This document shows positions 16,073 through 24,768 of a stretch of DNA of 50,467 bases, piece after piece. Where the stretch lies: contig NZ_PDCP01000044.1 in the NCBI RefSeq assembly GCF_002553505.1, positions 1 through 50,467 of the forward strand. The letters run 5' to 3'. The DNA is from Mycolicibacterium agri. GTDB taxonomy: Bacteria; Actinomycetota; Actinomycetes; Mycobacteriales; Mycobacteriaceae. How positions within the stretch are numbered: position 1 is the first letter of the stretch; each line of letters starts with the position of its first letter. The notes beneath the pieces are model-generated. The model had not been told where the DNA came from and searched no databases. It worked only from the letters and a program-made list of their open reading frames with translations. Made by a program: the position numbers and the translations under genes.

Positions 16073-17538
16073 TGACTGCGCTGGCTCTGGCCCCGATCCT
16101 TGTCCCCGCCGTCGCGGCCGCCATCGCGACGGCCTGTGGTTGGCGTCGATGGACGGCGACCCTGACGGTGCTCTCTGCGCTCGTGGTGCTGCTGTCCGGT
16201 GCGGTGATGGCCCTGCGCGTCGGCGGCGGTGAACAACTGCTGCTCGGCGGACTACTGCGCACGGATGCCTTGTCCGCGACGATGCTGATCGTCATCGGCG
16301 TCGTCGGCACGCTGAGCACGTGGGCAGGCATCGGATACATCGACTCCGAACTCGCGCACGGCCACACCGACGAATCCGGCGCCCGCCTCTATGGCGCGTT
16401 GACACCGGCCTTCCTGGCGGCGATGGCGCTTGCGGTGTCGGCCAACAACATCGGCGTTATCTGGGTGGCGGTCGAGGCCACCACGGTGATCACCGCGTTC
16501 CTGGTCGGTCACCGACGCACCCGCAACGCGCTCGAGGCGACGTGGAAGTACGTCGTGATTTGTTCGGTCGGCATCGCGATCGCTCTGCTCGGCACCGTGC
16601 TGCTCTACTTTGCCGCGCGCCACGCGGGTGCGGGCCTCGAGGAGGCGCTGAACCTCGACGTGCTGCTCGCCCATGCCGCCCAACTCGATCCGGCGGTCAC
16701 CCGACTGGCCGGAGCGCTGCTTGTGATCGGTTACGGGGCGAAGGCCGGTCTGGTGCCGTTCCACACCTGGCTGGCGGACGCGCACAGTCAGGCACCGGCG
16801 CCGGTGTCTGCGTTGATGAGTGGGGTGCTGCTCGCGGTCGCTCTTTCGGTCATCCTGCGCCTGCGGCCCATCGTCGACGCGGCAACCGGTCCAGACTATC
16901 TGCGCGTGGGGCTTTCGGCGGTCGGCTTGGCGACGGTGCTCGTCGCCGCGCTGTTGCTCACCGTCACAACGGATGTCAAACGCATGCTCGCGTACTCGTC
17001 GATGGAGAACATGGGCATCATCGCCGTCGCGGCGGCCGCGGGTACACGGCTGGCGATCGCCGCGCTGCTGTTGCACGTGCTCGCACACGGCGTCGGCAAG
17101 ACGGTGCTGTTCCTTGCCGGCGGGCAGTTACAGAGCGCTCACAACTCGACGGCGATCAGCGACCTGGTCGGCGTGATGGGCCGATCACGTTTGGTCGGCG
17201 CGTCATTCGCCGTCGGGATCGTGGCGCTGCTCGGGCTTCCGCCGTTCGCGATGTTCGCCAGTGAGATATCGATCGCCAGATCGCTGACCGACGCGAAGCT
17301 CGGGTTGGTGCTGGCCGCCGTGCTGGTGCTGATCGCCGTGGCGTTCGCCGCGCTGACCAGAAACACCGCGCGGTTGTTGTTCGGCAATGCGCGCAGCGGC
17401 GCGCCGTCCATCACCGTACCCGCGACCATCGCCTGCGCACTCGTGGTCGGCATCGTCGTTTCGGTCGGGCTGGGTGTGACGGCGGGGCCGCTCAGCGAGT
17501 TGTTCCACGCCGCCGCCGACCATCTCGGGGCACCCTGA
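16072..17538 (+). CDS. hycQ: HyfF/HycQ-like proton-translocating membrane subunit (Rv0086-like)
   Basis: A 488-residue antiporter-like subunit with about 13 hydrophobic segments. It repeats the core motif seen in the HyfB-like protein: GYGAKAGLVPFHTWLADAH and then SQAPAPVSALMSG, plus TTDVKRMLAYSSMENMG. The presence of two such subunits in one operon matches hydrogenase-4-type complexes. The ATG overlaps the previous TGA by one base, and its own TGA overlaps the start of hycE by one base. Frame is open far upstream but only as a shadow of earlier genes. Confidence 0.92.
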   Translation: MTALALAPILVPAVAAAIATACGWRRWTATLTVLSALVVLLSGAVMALRVGGGEQLLLGGLLRTDALSATMLIVIGVVGTLSTWAGIGYIDSELAHGHTDESGARLYGALTPAFLAAMALAVSANNIGVIWVAVEATTVITAFLVGHRRTRNALEATWKYVVICSVGIAIALLGTVLLYFAARHAGAGLEEALNLDVLLAHAAQLDPAVTRLAGALLVIGYGAKAGLVPFHTWLADAHSQAPAPVSALMSGVLLAVALSVILRLRPIVDAATGPDYLRVGLSAVGLATVLVAALLLTVTTDVKRMLAYSSMENMGIIAVAAAAGTRLAIAALLLHVLAHGVGKTVLFLAGGQLQSAHNSTAISDLVGVMGRSRLVGASFAVGIVALLGLPPFAMFASEISIARSLTDAKLGLVLAAVLVLIAVAFAALTRNTARLLFGNARSGAPSITVPATIACALVVGIVVSVGLGVTAGPLSELFHAAADHLGAP

Positions 17539-19016
17539 TGCGCGACAATCGACTGCGTCGCACGGTGACCCGCGCCGAGCTCGCCGATGCCGCGACCGAA
17601 CTGCTCGACGCTGGCTTCCGGCTCGCCCTCGCCGCCGCGCACGATGACGGTGCCGACGGGCTGCGCGTCGTGTACCTGTTTCTCGCGGGGCGGCCGGACC
17701 GACGCACCGAACTGGAACTGCCGTTGGCCGACGACGCGTCTGTCCCATCGCTGGCCCATCTGTCGTTTCCGGCAGGGCGTTTCGAGCGGGAGATGATGGA
17801 CCTGTTCGGCATCACGCCGGTCGGCCACCCGCAGCCGCGCAGGCTGGTCCGGCACGCGCACTGGCCCGACGACTGGCACCCGATGCGCCATGATGCGGGG
17901 CCGGCACCGGACTTCTCGACCACGGGCCGTTTCCCGTTCCTCACCGTAGACGGGCACGGTGTCTACGAAATCCCCGTCGGCCCTGTGCATGCGGGTCTGA
18001 TCGAGCCCGGGCACTTCCGTTTCTCGGTCGTGGGCGAATCGGTACTGAAGCTCAAGGCGCGGCTGTGGTTCGTGCACCGCGGTGTCGAGAGGCTCTTCGA
18101 GGGTAAGCCGGTCACCGAAACCACCGCGCTGGCCGAACGGATCAGCGGCGACACCTCGGCGGGCCATGCGCTCGCCCACTGCTTGGCCGTCGAGGACGCG
18201 CTCGGTGTCGACGTGCCCGACGACGTGCACCGGATGCGGGCTCTCGTCATCGAACTGGAGCGCCTCTACAACCACGCCACCGACCTCGGCGCTCTGGCCA
18301 ACGACGTCGGTTTCGCCCTGGCCAACGCCCATGCCCAGCACGTCAGGGAGCGGCTGCTGCGCATCAACGCGCGGGTGACCGGCCACCGACTGCTGCGCGG
18401 CGCCATCCACCCGGGTGGTGCTGTGCTGCAAGCATTTCCCGACCCGGTTGAACTGCGCGGCCTGGCTGACGACGTCGCGGAGATCGCCGAGTTGACGTTG
18501 AAGAATTCGGTGATCTACGACCGGTTCAGCGACACCGCGAGCCTGCATGTCGAGGACGCGCGCGCATTGGGTTGTCTGGGCTATGTGGCGCGGGCCAGCG
18601 GGATGGCCACCGACGCCCGTCTCGACCACCCGACGATCACCCTGCCGGTCCGGGAGGTGGCCGCGACCGCGGGTGACGTGCTGGCGCGCTACACCGTCCG
18701 CCGCGACGAGTTCGCCGCGTCGGTGCAACTGGCCTGCGACCTGATCGAAGACCTCGGCGGCGCAACACAATTCGCCGCAGCACTGCCGGACGCCGGCAGG
18801 GGGTGCAGCGGGGTCGGCGTCGTCGAAGGCTGGCGCGGCACCATCGTGCACCGCGTCGAGCTGAACGCGGGCGGCGCGATCACCCGCTCGAAGATCGTCG
18901 ACCCGTCGTGGTTCAACTGGCCGGCGTTGCCGGTCGCTATGGCGGACACGATCGTCCCGGACTTCCCGCTGGCCAACAAGAGCTTCAATCTCTCCTACGC
19001 CGGCAACGACCTGTAG
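17538..19016 (+). CDS. hycE: HycE/NuoCD-like large subunit lacking NiFe ligands (Rv0087-like)
   Basis: A 492-residue fusion. Residues 1-120 are NuoC-like (30-kDa subunit; FEREMMDLFGI); the rest is NuoD/hydrogenase-large-subunit-like, including VHAGLIEPGHFRF and LERLYNHATDLGAL. In true group 4 hydrogenases the first motif reads R.CG.C and the last DPC..C; here they read RISGDTSAGH and DPSWFNW, so all four NiFe cysteines are missing. The protein therefore cannot build the hydrogenase centre and is closer in this respect to complex I. It closes the operon; no hydrogenase maturation gene or maturation protease is found nearby. Confidence 0.92.
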   Translation: MRDNRLRRTVTRAELADAATELLDAGFRLALAAAHDDGADGLRVVYLFLAGRPDRRTELELPLADDASVPSLAHLSFPAGRFEREMMDLFGITPVGHPQPRRLVRHAHWPDDWHPMRHDAGPAPDFSTTGRFPFLTVDGHGVYEIPVGPVHAGLIEPGHFRFSVVGESVLKLKARLWFVHRGVERLFEGKPVTETTALAERISGDTSAGHALAHCLAVEDALGVDVPDDVHRMRALVIELERLYNHATDLGALANDVGFALANAHAQHVRERLLRINARVTGHRLLRGAIHPGGAVLQAFPDPVELRGLADDVAEIAELTLKNSVIYDRFSDTASLHVEDARALGCLGYVARASGMATDARLDHPTITLPVREVAATAGDVLARYTVRRDEFAASVQLACDLIEDLGGATQFAAALPDAGRGCSGVGVVEGWRGTIVHRVELNAGGAITRSKIVDPSWFNWPALPVAMADTIVPDFPLANKSFNLSYAGNDL

Positions 19017-19044
19017 CGACCTACGGCGCCCCGCCTTATACGAT

Positions 19045-20364
19045 GTGGCAGTGCGCTACCTGTTGCGGCCGTTTGCTCTGTGGTGCCGCTACCTGCCGCA
19101 ACTGGTCGCGTTGTATCTGCTGGGCTGGCTGGGACGCAAGGGCGCCATCGAGTTGGCCGCCTTCGTCGGCTGGGACAACGACGTCTGGGCCGCACTGATC
19201 ATGCCGTTTGCGGGTCTGGCCAGGCTCGGCTCGTATGTGGCGATGTTCCTGGTCCTGCGGCAGGCGATTCCGGTCCTGGCGGCCCTGCCGCGACGCTCGG
19301 CGCGAAGCGTTGACGTCTTCGCCAATATCATCGTGCCGTTCTTCGCGATCTATCTGGCGTGGAAACTGTTCGCCGAGGACTGGATCGACTTCGAGACGGC
19401 GGCACTGGACTATCGGGTGGGCGCCGCTATGACGGCCGCCTTGGAGACCGGTCAGGTCAGCGAGTTGCACCCGGATCAGCTGCCGATCAGCGGCGTCACC
19501 TGGGCCATCATAGTCACCGCGCTCGTCCTGCGTTATGTGCTGGGCAAGTTCAAGGAGAGTCTGCCGGGTTGGATGCTCGCGGTGCGCGTGTATGTCGACG
19601 CCTTGTGGGTCTTCCTCACCCTGTCCTTTGCCGCCAGCCAGGGCGTCGGCATCCTCATCAACCCGACAGGGTGGATCTCTCAACGTCGAATCGTCGTCTG
19701 GTTCAACGACACCCGTGCCGAGTTGTTCTCCCACTTCCAACCGCTGGAGAACGTGTGGGACGCCGCGATGGCGGTGCTGCGCACGGCGTTCGGTGGTGCC
19801 ACCATCCCGCTGCTGTGGCTCGCGGTGGCCGGGATCATCTACGGCATCACGATGCCGGACTGGCGACGTGCGGCGCGGCGAGTGGTCGGCCGCCGCGCCG
19901 ATATCGTGATCGACCGCGCGACCGAACGCCGCAGGCGACTCAGCGAGCGCGGGTGGCGGGTCCATGAGACGGCGGGCGAGCGTCTTCTGGCATGGGTGCG
20001 GTCGAAACTGGGCAACTACAACACGATCGTCGACTCGGCGCGGCTGGTGCTGCACGGCGGCCTATTGGGCCTGGGCCTGTACGTTTTCGGCTATCTCGGG
20101 TTGGCCTGGCTGGACATGTCGGGCGCCTTCTACCGCCCCGAAATCACGATCGGATACCTATTCCGTTTTGTCGCTTGGATTCTCGGGCCGCATCCGCTGC
20201 CGTTCTGGAACGGTTTCGCCGACACCATCGCCTTGGTGTCGCACATGATCATCGAACCGTTGCGGGTGTGTCTGATCGCGTCAACCATCGCGTATTGCCT
20301 CGAGCAGGCCCAGGCCGACGATGCCGAGAAGGCGGAGAAGGCTAGAGAAGCAGCCGCACAATGA
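19045..20364 (+). CDS. polytopic membrane protein, function unknown
   Basis: A 439-residue protein with several hydrophobic segments: around 15-35, 55-75, 95-115, 150-165, 190-215, 250-275, 330-350 and 380-400. The region between the last groups (about 275-325) is strongly basic (RRAARRVVGRRADIVIDRATERRRR) and likely cytoplasmic; the C-terminus is a charged helix rich in Ala, Glu and Lys. GTG at 19045 or GTG two codons later may be the start. It follows hycE by 28 bases on the same strand but is not a known complex subunit. Its end overlaps, tail to tail, the convergent gene by 23 bases. No family is recognised; transport or cell-envelope role is guesswork. Confidence 0.8.
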   Translation: MAVRYLLRPFALWCRYLPQLVALYLLGWLGRKGAIELAAFVGWDNDVWAALIMPFAGLARLGSYVAMFLVLRQAIPVLAALPRRSARSVDVFANIIVPFFAIYLAWKLFAEDWIDFETAALDYRVGAAMTAALETGQVSELHPDQLPISGVTWAIIVTALVLRYVLGKFKESLPGWMLAVRVYVDALWVFLTLSFAASQGVGILINPTGWISQRRIVVWFNDTRAELFSHFQPLENVWDAAMAVLRTAFGGATIPLLWLAVAGIIYGITMPDWRRAARRVVGRRADIVIDRATERRRRLSERGWRVHETAGERLLAWVRSKLGNYNTIVDSARLVLHGGLLGLGLYVFGYLGLAWLDMSGAFYRPEITIGYLFRFVAWILGPHPLPFWNGFADTIALVSHMIIEPLRVCLIASTIAYCLEQAQADDAEKAEKAREAAAQ

Positions 20365-20854
20365 TCCGGCCGTCGAATTGCACGATGTCCATCGCGGTCG
20401 GAACCACATCCTGCGGGTGCAGGAACGTGTACCGGAGTTTCCCAGGGGCGCTGCACATGCCGGTCACCCCGTCGGTGTCCGGCACGCTGTAGCCGCCGAT
20501 GCCTTCACTGGACCACCGCCGCTCCCCGTCGGTGAGCACGCCCTTGCAGATCACGTCGGTGTACGGCTCTCCGGAGCGGTCGACGGTGATGACGGTCAGC
20601 ACCGTGCCCTCGGGCAGCGGTGGTCCGAACCGCGACGGGTTGCGATTGAGGTGGCGGATCGAGTCGATCTTCCACGTCCGCCCGTCGGCCTCACCACTTG
20701 TGCCGACGGGCACGACCGCGCCGGGAACGACCGTCTGCCGATACTCCGCCCACGACTTGCCCAGATCCGTCGCGATGATCACACCGAGAGCGGCCAGCGT
20801 GACCACCGCACCGATCACGTTGCGCACCCACAACTTCGACAGCAGGGCCCTCAT
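20342..20854 (-). CDS. membrane-anchored extracytoplasmic protein (third of three)
   Basis: A 170-residue protein with an N-terminal signal-anchor (about residues 11-30, VIGAVVTLAALGVIIATDL), then an exported domain with the look of an Ig-like beta sandwich. Two cysteines (in VICKG and GMCSAP) could form a disulfide outside the cell. The start ATG overlaps the TGA of the upstream gene (ATGA). It is the last of three co-directional genes of similar design. Its stop lies inside the end of the convergent polytopic membrane-protein gene. Function unknown. Confidence 0.8.
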   Translation of the reverse strand: MRALLSKLWVRNVIGAVVTLAALGVIIATDLGKSWAEYRQTVVPGAVVPVGTSGEADGRTWKIDSIRHLNRNPSRFGPPLPEGTVLTVITVDRSGEPYTDVICKGVLTDGERRWSSEGIGGYSVPDTDGVTGMCSAPGKLRYTFLHPQDVVPTAMDIVQFDGRIIVRLLL

Positions 20855-21423
20855 GGCGATGCGCTCACTTCCGGCTTGTCCAGCGTGACGGCGTCGACCC
20901 TGCTGAACCGCGAACCCTCCATCGGCAGTCGGATGGACAGCCGTGAGTCCATCCGGCCGTCACCCACCCAGATGTTCAGCGTCATCGGGGCCGTTGCACC
21001 GGGCTCAACCAAGTCCCGCGCCACGTCGAAGACCAACGAGCCGCGCTGCGTGATTCCGGGGCTGACCTCACCCAAAAGCAAGTCGAGGGTGAACGCCTCG
21101 GACGGCGAGTAGGTGTTGGGACCGACGATCAGGGCGCTGTGTGGCAGCTCGGTGGTGTGCGTGCCCTCGAACGCGGCGTCGACAACGACCCAGACCCCGG
21201 CGGGCGCAACGCCGTTCACCGTCGAGGCGATGCGGACACCGTCCACGGTGGCCGACACGCCGCGACCGGTGACCGTTTCCCCCGCGTCGCCGTGCACATC
21301 GAACGGGCCGAGCACATCGGTCGGGGTCGGAAGGTTCTGCCACACCAGGGCGGCCGCCGCGATGGTCAGGACGGCCGCAGCGGCGGCGAGCGCCGGCCGC
21401 ATACCCGTGTTGGGCGCCTTCAC
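20851..21423 (-). CDS. membrane-anchored extracytoplasmic protein (second of three)
   Basis: From a GTG that overlaps the upstream TGA (GTGA), the product has 190 residues: a hydrophobic signal-anchor at about 9-24 (ALAAAAAVLTIAAAALVW), then a beta-rich domain with the pattern of DUF4352-type proteins (GVSATVDGVRIASTVNG, PAGVWVVVDAAFEGT). No cysteines are present, and there is no lipobox. The frame runs open 34 codons further upstream, but only as a shadow of the preceding gene. It is translationally coupled to both neighbours, which suggests the three proteins are made in matched amounts. Confidence 0.8.
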   Translation of the reverse strand: MKAPNTGMRPALAAAAAVLTIAAAALVWQNLPTPTDVLGPFDVHGDAGETVTGRGVSATVDGVRIASTVNGVAPAGVWVVVDAAFEGTHTTELPHSALIVGPNTYSPSEAFTLDLLLGEVSPGITQRGSLVFDVARDLVEPGATAPMTLNIWVGDGRMDSRLSIRLPMEGSRFSRVDAVTLDKPEVSASP

Positions 21424-22034
21424 GCGGCGTCCTTGACGGGAACGACAACCTGGCCGTAGGTGTCGGTGTCGATCCACTCCTTGCCGCCGTACGTGACCAT
21501 CAGCTGCGTGTATTTCTTCTTCCACACGCGCAGCGTCACCGAATCAAGCGACCGCGCGACGTCGTCGGGCACCAGCCACGCGAACACCAACTGCTCGGTC
21601 AGGCTGGGGCCGAGCGTCTGGACCGCCGAGCCGTCGCGCAGCCGGAAGACGCCGAAGAATTCCTTGCCCTCCACGTCGCGCAGGTCGAGTTGATTGCGCA
21701 GACGCCCCGGCACCGTGCCGTCGTTGCGAAGGGTGGCCACGACGCCGAGGTACATCTTGCCGGGTTTGGGCGTGCCGTAGGTGCCCTTCAGTTCGTCGAC
21801 GAGCCTGGCGCGTTCGATGGTGACGGTGTACTGGCCGTCGTTGAACTCTTCGCCGGTATTGAACGGGGTGACTTGCTTGTTCACCGTGTCCAAGCCGCCG
21901 AACGCGGCGGTGGCGACGAGCACGATGAGCAGGGCCGCACGCCGCGTCTTCTGCGAACCCAGTCGCTCGAACCAGTGCAGCCACCCATCGGATCGCGCGG
22001 CGGGCTGGGGCGCCTCGGGTGGTCGACCCTCCAT
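21420..22034 (-). CDS. membrane-anchored extracytoplasmic protein (first of three)
   Basis: A 204-residue protein: about 30 cytoplasmic residues rich in Pro and Ala, a membrane segment (AALLIVLVATAAFGGL, about 33-48), then a domain with DUF4352-like features (GQYTVTIERARLVDELKG, KMYLGVVATLRNDGTVPG), typical of extracellular beta sandwiches. ATG at 22034 is preferred over the TTG three codons upstream. It begins the three-gene run that faces the polytopic protein at 19045-20364, and lies 18 bases from the end of argH on the same strand, so read-through does not help define its promoter. Function unknown. Confidence 0.8.
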   Translation of the reverse strand: MEGRPPEAPQPAARSDGWLHWFERLGSQKTRRAALLIVLVATAAFGGLDTVNKQVTPFNTGEEFNDGQYTVTIERARLVDELKGTYGTPKPGKMYLGVVATLRNDGTVPGRLRNQLDLRDVEGKEFFGVFRLRDGSAVQTLGPSLTEQLVFAWLVPDDVARSLDSVTLRVWKKKYTQLMVTYGGKEWIDTDTYGQVVVPVKDAA

Positions 22035-22052
22035 GGTGCGCAATGCTATCGG

Positions 22053-23465
22053 CTATCGGCGCAGGCGAGCTCGGAGAGTGTCGGCGGTGTCGCGAACGAC
22101 GCCGAGTTGCCTGGCGACCTGGGTGGAGGCCGTACCACCGCGTGCGTCACGGGAATTGACGCTGCCGTCGACCGTAAGAATGTCGCGCACGTCGGGCGTC
22201 AGCTCGGGATGGATGGCGGCGAGTTCGGCGTCCGCGAGCTCCTCAAGCCCGACTCCCCTCTCCTCGGCCGCGCGTACCGCCGCGCCTGCCGCCTCGTGCG
22301 CCACCCGGAACGGCACTCCCCGCTTCACCAGCCATTCGGCCAGATCGGTGGCCAATGTGTAGCCCAGCGGCGCGAGTTCGGCCATCCGGTCGACGTTGAA
22401 GCGCAGCGTGCCGACCAGGCCGGCCATCGCGGGCAGCAACAGCTCGAGCTGGGCCACCGAGTCGAATACTGGCTCCTTGTCTTCCTGCAGGTCGCGGTTG
22501 TACGCCAACGGCTGGGCCTTGAGCATCGCCAACAACCCGGTGAGATTGCCGATCAGCCGCCCCGATTTCCCGCGAGCCAACTCGGCGATGTCGGGATTCT
22601 TCTTCTGCGGCATGATCGAGCTGCCGGTCGACCAGGAGTCGTGGAGTGTGACGTAGCCGAATTCCGTTGTGCTCCAGAGGATGATGTCCTCAGCGAGGCG
22701 TGAAAGGTCGACGGCGATCATGGTGAATACGAATGCCGCCTCGGCCGCGAAGTCCCGCGCCGCGGTGGCGTCCACGGAATTGTCTGCCGCGCTGGTGAAT
22801 CCGAGTTCGGCGGCGATCGCGTCGGGATCGAGCCCCAACGACGAACCCGCCAACGCGCCTGCCCCGTACGGCGACACCGCAGCGCGCGCGTCGAAGTCGA
22901 TCAAGCGGTCGACGTCGCGCAGCAGCGGGTGGGCGTGCGCCAGCAGATGGTGTGCGAGCAGGATCGGCTGCGCCGACTGCAGATGCGTCTTGCCGGGCAT
23001 GATCGCTGTCGGATGCGCCGCCGCCTGAGTGGCCAGCGCCGACACCACATCCAGTGCGCCGTCGGCGACGCGTCTGGTCGCATCGCGCAGCCACATCCGA
23101 AACAGCGTGGCCACCTGGTCGTTTCGCGACCGGCCCGCGCGCAGCCGGCCGCCGAGTTCGGCGCCGACCCGGTCGATCAGGCCGCGTTCGAGCGCACCAT
23201 GCACGTCCTCGTCGGTGGGCAGCGGGACGAAGCTGCCGTCGGCGACGTCCTCGGCAAGGCTGTCCAGCCCCGCCAGCAGGCCGTCGCGCTGCTCTTCGGT
23301 CAGCAGGCCCGCCTGATACAGCACGCGGGTGTGGGCCTTCGACGCGGTGATGTCATACGGCGCGAGCACCCAGTCGAAATGCGTGGACTTGCTCAGCGCC
23401 GCCAACGCATCCGACGGCCCGTCGGCGAACCGGCCGCCCCACAGCGACCCCTCGTTGGTGCTCAC
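22053..23465 (-). CDS. argH: argininosuccinate lyase
   Basis: Last step of arginine synthesis: splits argininosuccinate into arginine and fumarate. The 470-residue protein has the superfamily signature GSSIMPQKKNP at 281-291 and the active-site segment GKTHLQSAQP (158-167, His161), with RSRNDQV at 112-118. The GTG start is supported by GGGGAG a few bases before it. It is separated from argG by 79 bases, in contrast to the overlapping genes upstream in the operon, and a TAAAAT box in that gap may give it a promoter of its own. Confidence 0.97.
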   Translation of the reverse strand: MSTNEGSLWGGRFADGPSDALAALSKSTHFDWVLAPYDITASKAHTRVLYQAGLLTEEQRDGLLAGLDSLAEDVADGSFVPLPTDEDVHGALERGLIDRVGAELGGRLRAGRSRNDQVATLFRMWLRDATRRVADGALDVVSALATQAAAHPTAIMPGKTHLQSAQPILLAHHLLAHAHPLLRDVDRLIDFDARAAVSPYGAGALAGSSLGLDPDAIAAELGFTSAADNSVDATAARDFAAEAAFVFTMIAVDLSRLAEDIILWSTTEFGYVTLHDSWSTGSSIMPQKKNPDIAELARGKSGRLIGNLTGLLAMLKAQPLAYNRDLQEDKEPVFDSVAQLELLLPAMAGLVGTLRFNVDRMAELAPLGYTLATDLAEWLVKRGVPFRVAHEAAGAAVRAAEERGVGLEELADAELAAIHPELTPDVRDILTVDGSVNSRDARGGTASTQVARQLGVVRDTADTLRARLRR

Positions 23466-23504
23466 GAGGCTCCCCGACCCCCGCCGAGATCGACCTTTTG
23501 GCGG

Positions 23505-23542
23505 ATTTTATTCGCACTTTCGCTCCCAAATGTCGGTTTGGG
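23505..23542 (-). promoter_or_regulatory. argG-argH intergenic hairpin and possible argH promoter
   Basis: Just after the argG stop the minus strand forms a hairpin with perfect arms CCCAAA/TTTGGG (23525-23542, six-base loop), not followed by a T-tract. Fourteen bases later TAAAAT (23505-23510, five of six match to TATAAT) could act as a -10 box, with start near 23498. No -35 box is seen. This is the longest gap inside the arg operon. Confidence 0.35.
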
Positions 23543-23544
23543 CG

Positions 23545-24741
23545 TCATTTGAGGTCCCGGCGGGCGGCGATCTTCGAGGACAGGCCGTGCACGTGCACGA
23601 AGCCCTTGGCCGCGGACTGGTCGAACGTGTCGCCCTCGTCGTAGGTGGCCAGGTTGAAGTCGTAGAGCGACTCGGGGCTGCGGCGGCCGTTGACGGCGAT
23701 ATGCCCGCCGTGCAGCACCATTCGGATCTCCCCGCTGACGTGCTCCTGGGTGTCGGCGACGAAGGCCTCCAGCGCCCGCTTGAGCGGCGAGAACCACAGC
23801 CCGTCATACACCAGCTCGCCCCAGCGTTGATCGGTATGCCGCTTGAAGCGGCCCAGCTCGCGCTCCAGCGTGACGTGCTCCAGTTCGGTGTGCGCGGTGA
23901 TCAGCACCATCGCGCCCGGCGCCTCATAGATTTCGCGGCTCTTGATGCCCACCAGCCGGTCCTCCACCACGTCGAGCCGGCCCACACCCTGCTCGCCCGC
24001 GCGGCGGTTGAGCTCTTCGATGGCCTGCAAAACCGTCACCCGCCTGCCGTCGATCGACACCGGAACACCCTTCTCGAATCCGACGATCACCTCGTCGGGC
24101 GTGCTCCAGTTGACGGTCGGGTCCTCGGTGTAGTCGTAGACGTCCTTCGTCGGGGCGTTCCACAGGTGCTCGAGGAACCCGGTCTCCACCGCGCGGCCCC
24201 ACACGTTCTGATCGATCGAGAACGGCGAGCGCTTGGTGACGTTGATCGGGATCGCGTTCTCCTCGGCGAACGCGATGGCCTTCTCTCGCGTCCACGCATA
24301 GTCGCGCACCGGCGCCAGCACCTCCAAATCCGGTGCCAGCGAACCGAATCCGACCTCGAAGCGGACCTGATCGTTGCCCTTGCCTGTGCAGCCGTGAGCG
24401 ACGATGCCACCGCCGTACTGGCGCGCCGCCTCGACCAGGTGCTTGACGATCAGCGGCCGGCTCAGCGCCGACACCAGCGGATAGCGATCCATGTAGAGCG
24501 CATTGTTCTGGATGGCGGGCAGGCAGTATTCGTTGGCGAACTCGTCGCGCGCGTCGATCACGACGGCTTCGACCGCGCCGCAGTCCAGCGCCCGCTGCCG
24601 CACCACCTCCATATCCTCGCCGCCCTGGCCGAGGTCGATCGCCACGGCGACGACCCCGCGGCCGGTCTCCTTGCCGATCCAACTGATCGCCACGGACGTG
24701 TCCAGGCCGCCGGAATACGCCAGGATGACGCGTTCGGACAT
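23545..24741 (-). CDS. argG: argininosuccinate synthase
   Basis: Joins citrulline and aspartate with ATP hydrolysis to AMP and pyrophosphate. The 398-residue product has the N-type ATP-pyrophosphatase P-loop AYSGGLDTS (residues 8-16), then the family segments HGCTGKGNDQVRFE and EGVPVSIDG-like region of normal order. The ATG at 24741 is preceded by AAGGAG, whereas an in-frame TTG nine bases upstream is not. It lies 27 bases downstream of argR. Standard length for the mycobacterial enzyme. Confidence 0.97.
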   Translation of the reverse strand: MSERVILAYSGGLDTSVAISWIGKETGRGVVAVAIDLGQGGEDMEVVRQRALDCGAVEAVVIDARDEFANEYCLPAIQNNALYMDRYPLVSALSRPLIVKHLVEAARQYGGGIVAHGCTGKGNDQVRFEVGFGSLAPDLEVLAPVRDYAWTREKAIAFAEENAIPINVTKRSPFSIDQNVWGRAVETGFLEHLWNAPTKDVYDYTEDPTVNWSTPDEVIVGFEKGVPVSIDGRRVTVLQAIEELNRRAGEQGVGRLDVVEDRLVGIKSREIYEAPGAMVLITAHTELEHVTLERELGRFKRHTDQRWGELVYDGLWFSPLKRALEAFVADTQEHVSGEIRMVLHGGHIAVNGRRSPESLYDFNLATYDEGDTFDQSAAKGFVHVHGLSSKIAARRDLK

Positions 24742-24768
24742 ATAAACCAATCTCCTTGTGTAACAGCT

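Noticed and set aside
12001..19016. Functional NiFe hydrogenase or formate hydrogenlyase
   Set aside because: The four cysteine ligands of the NiFe centre are absent, and no formate dehydrogenase or maturation genes are nearby.
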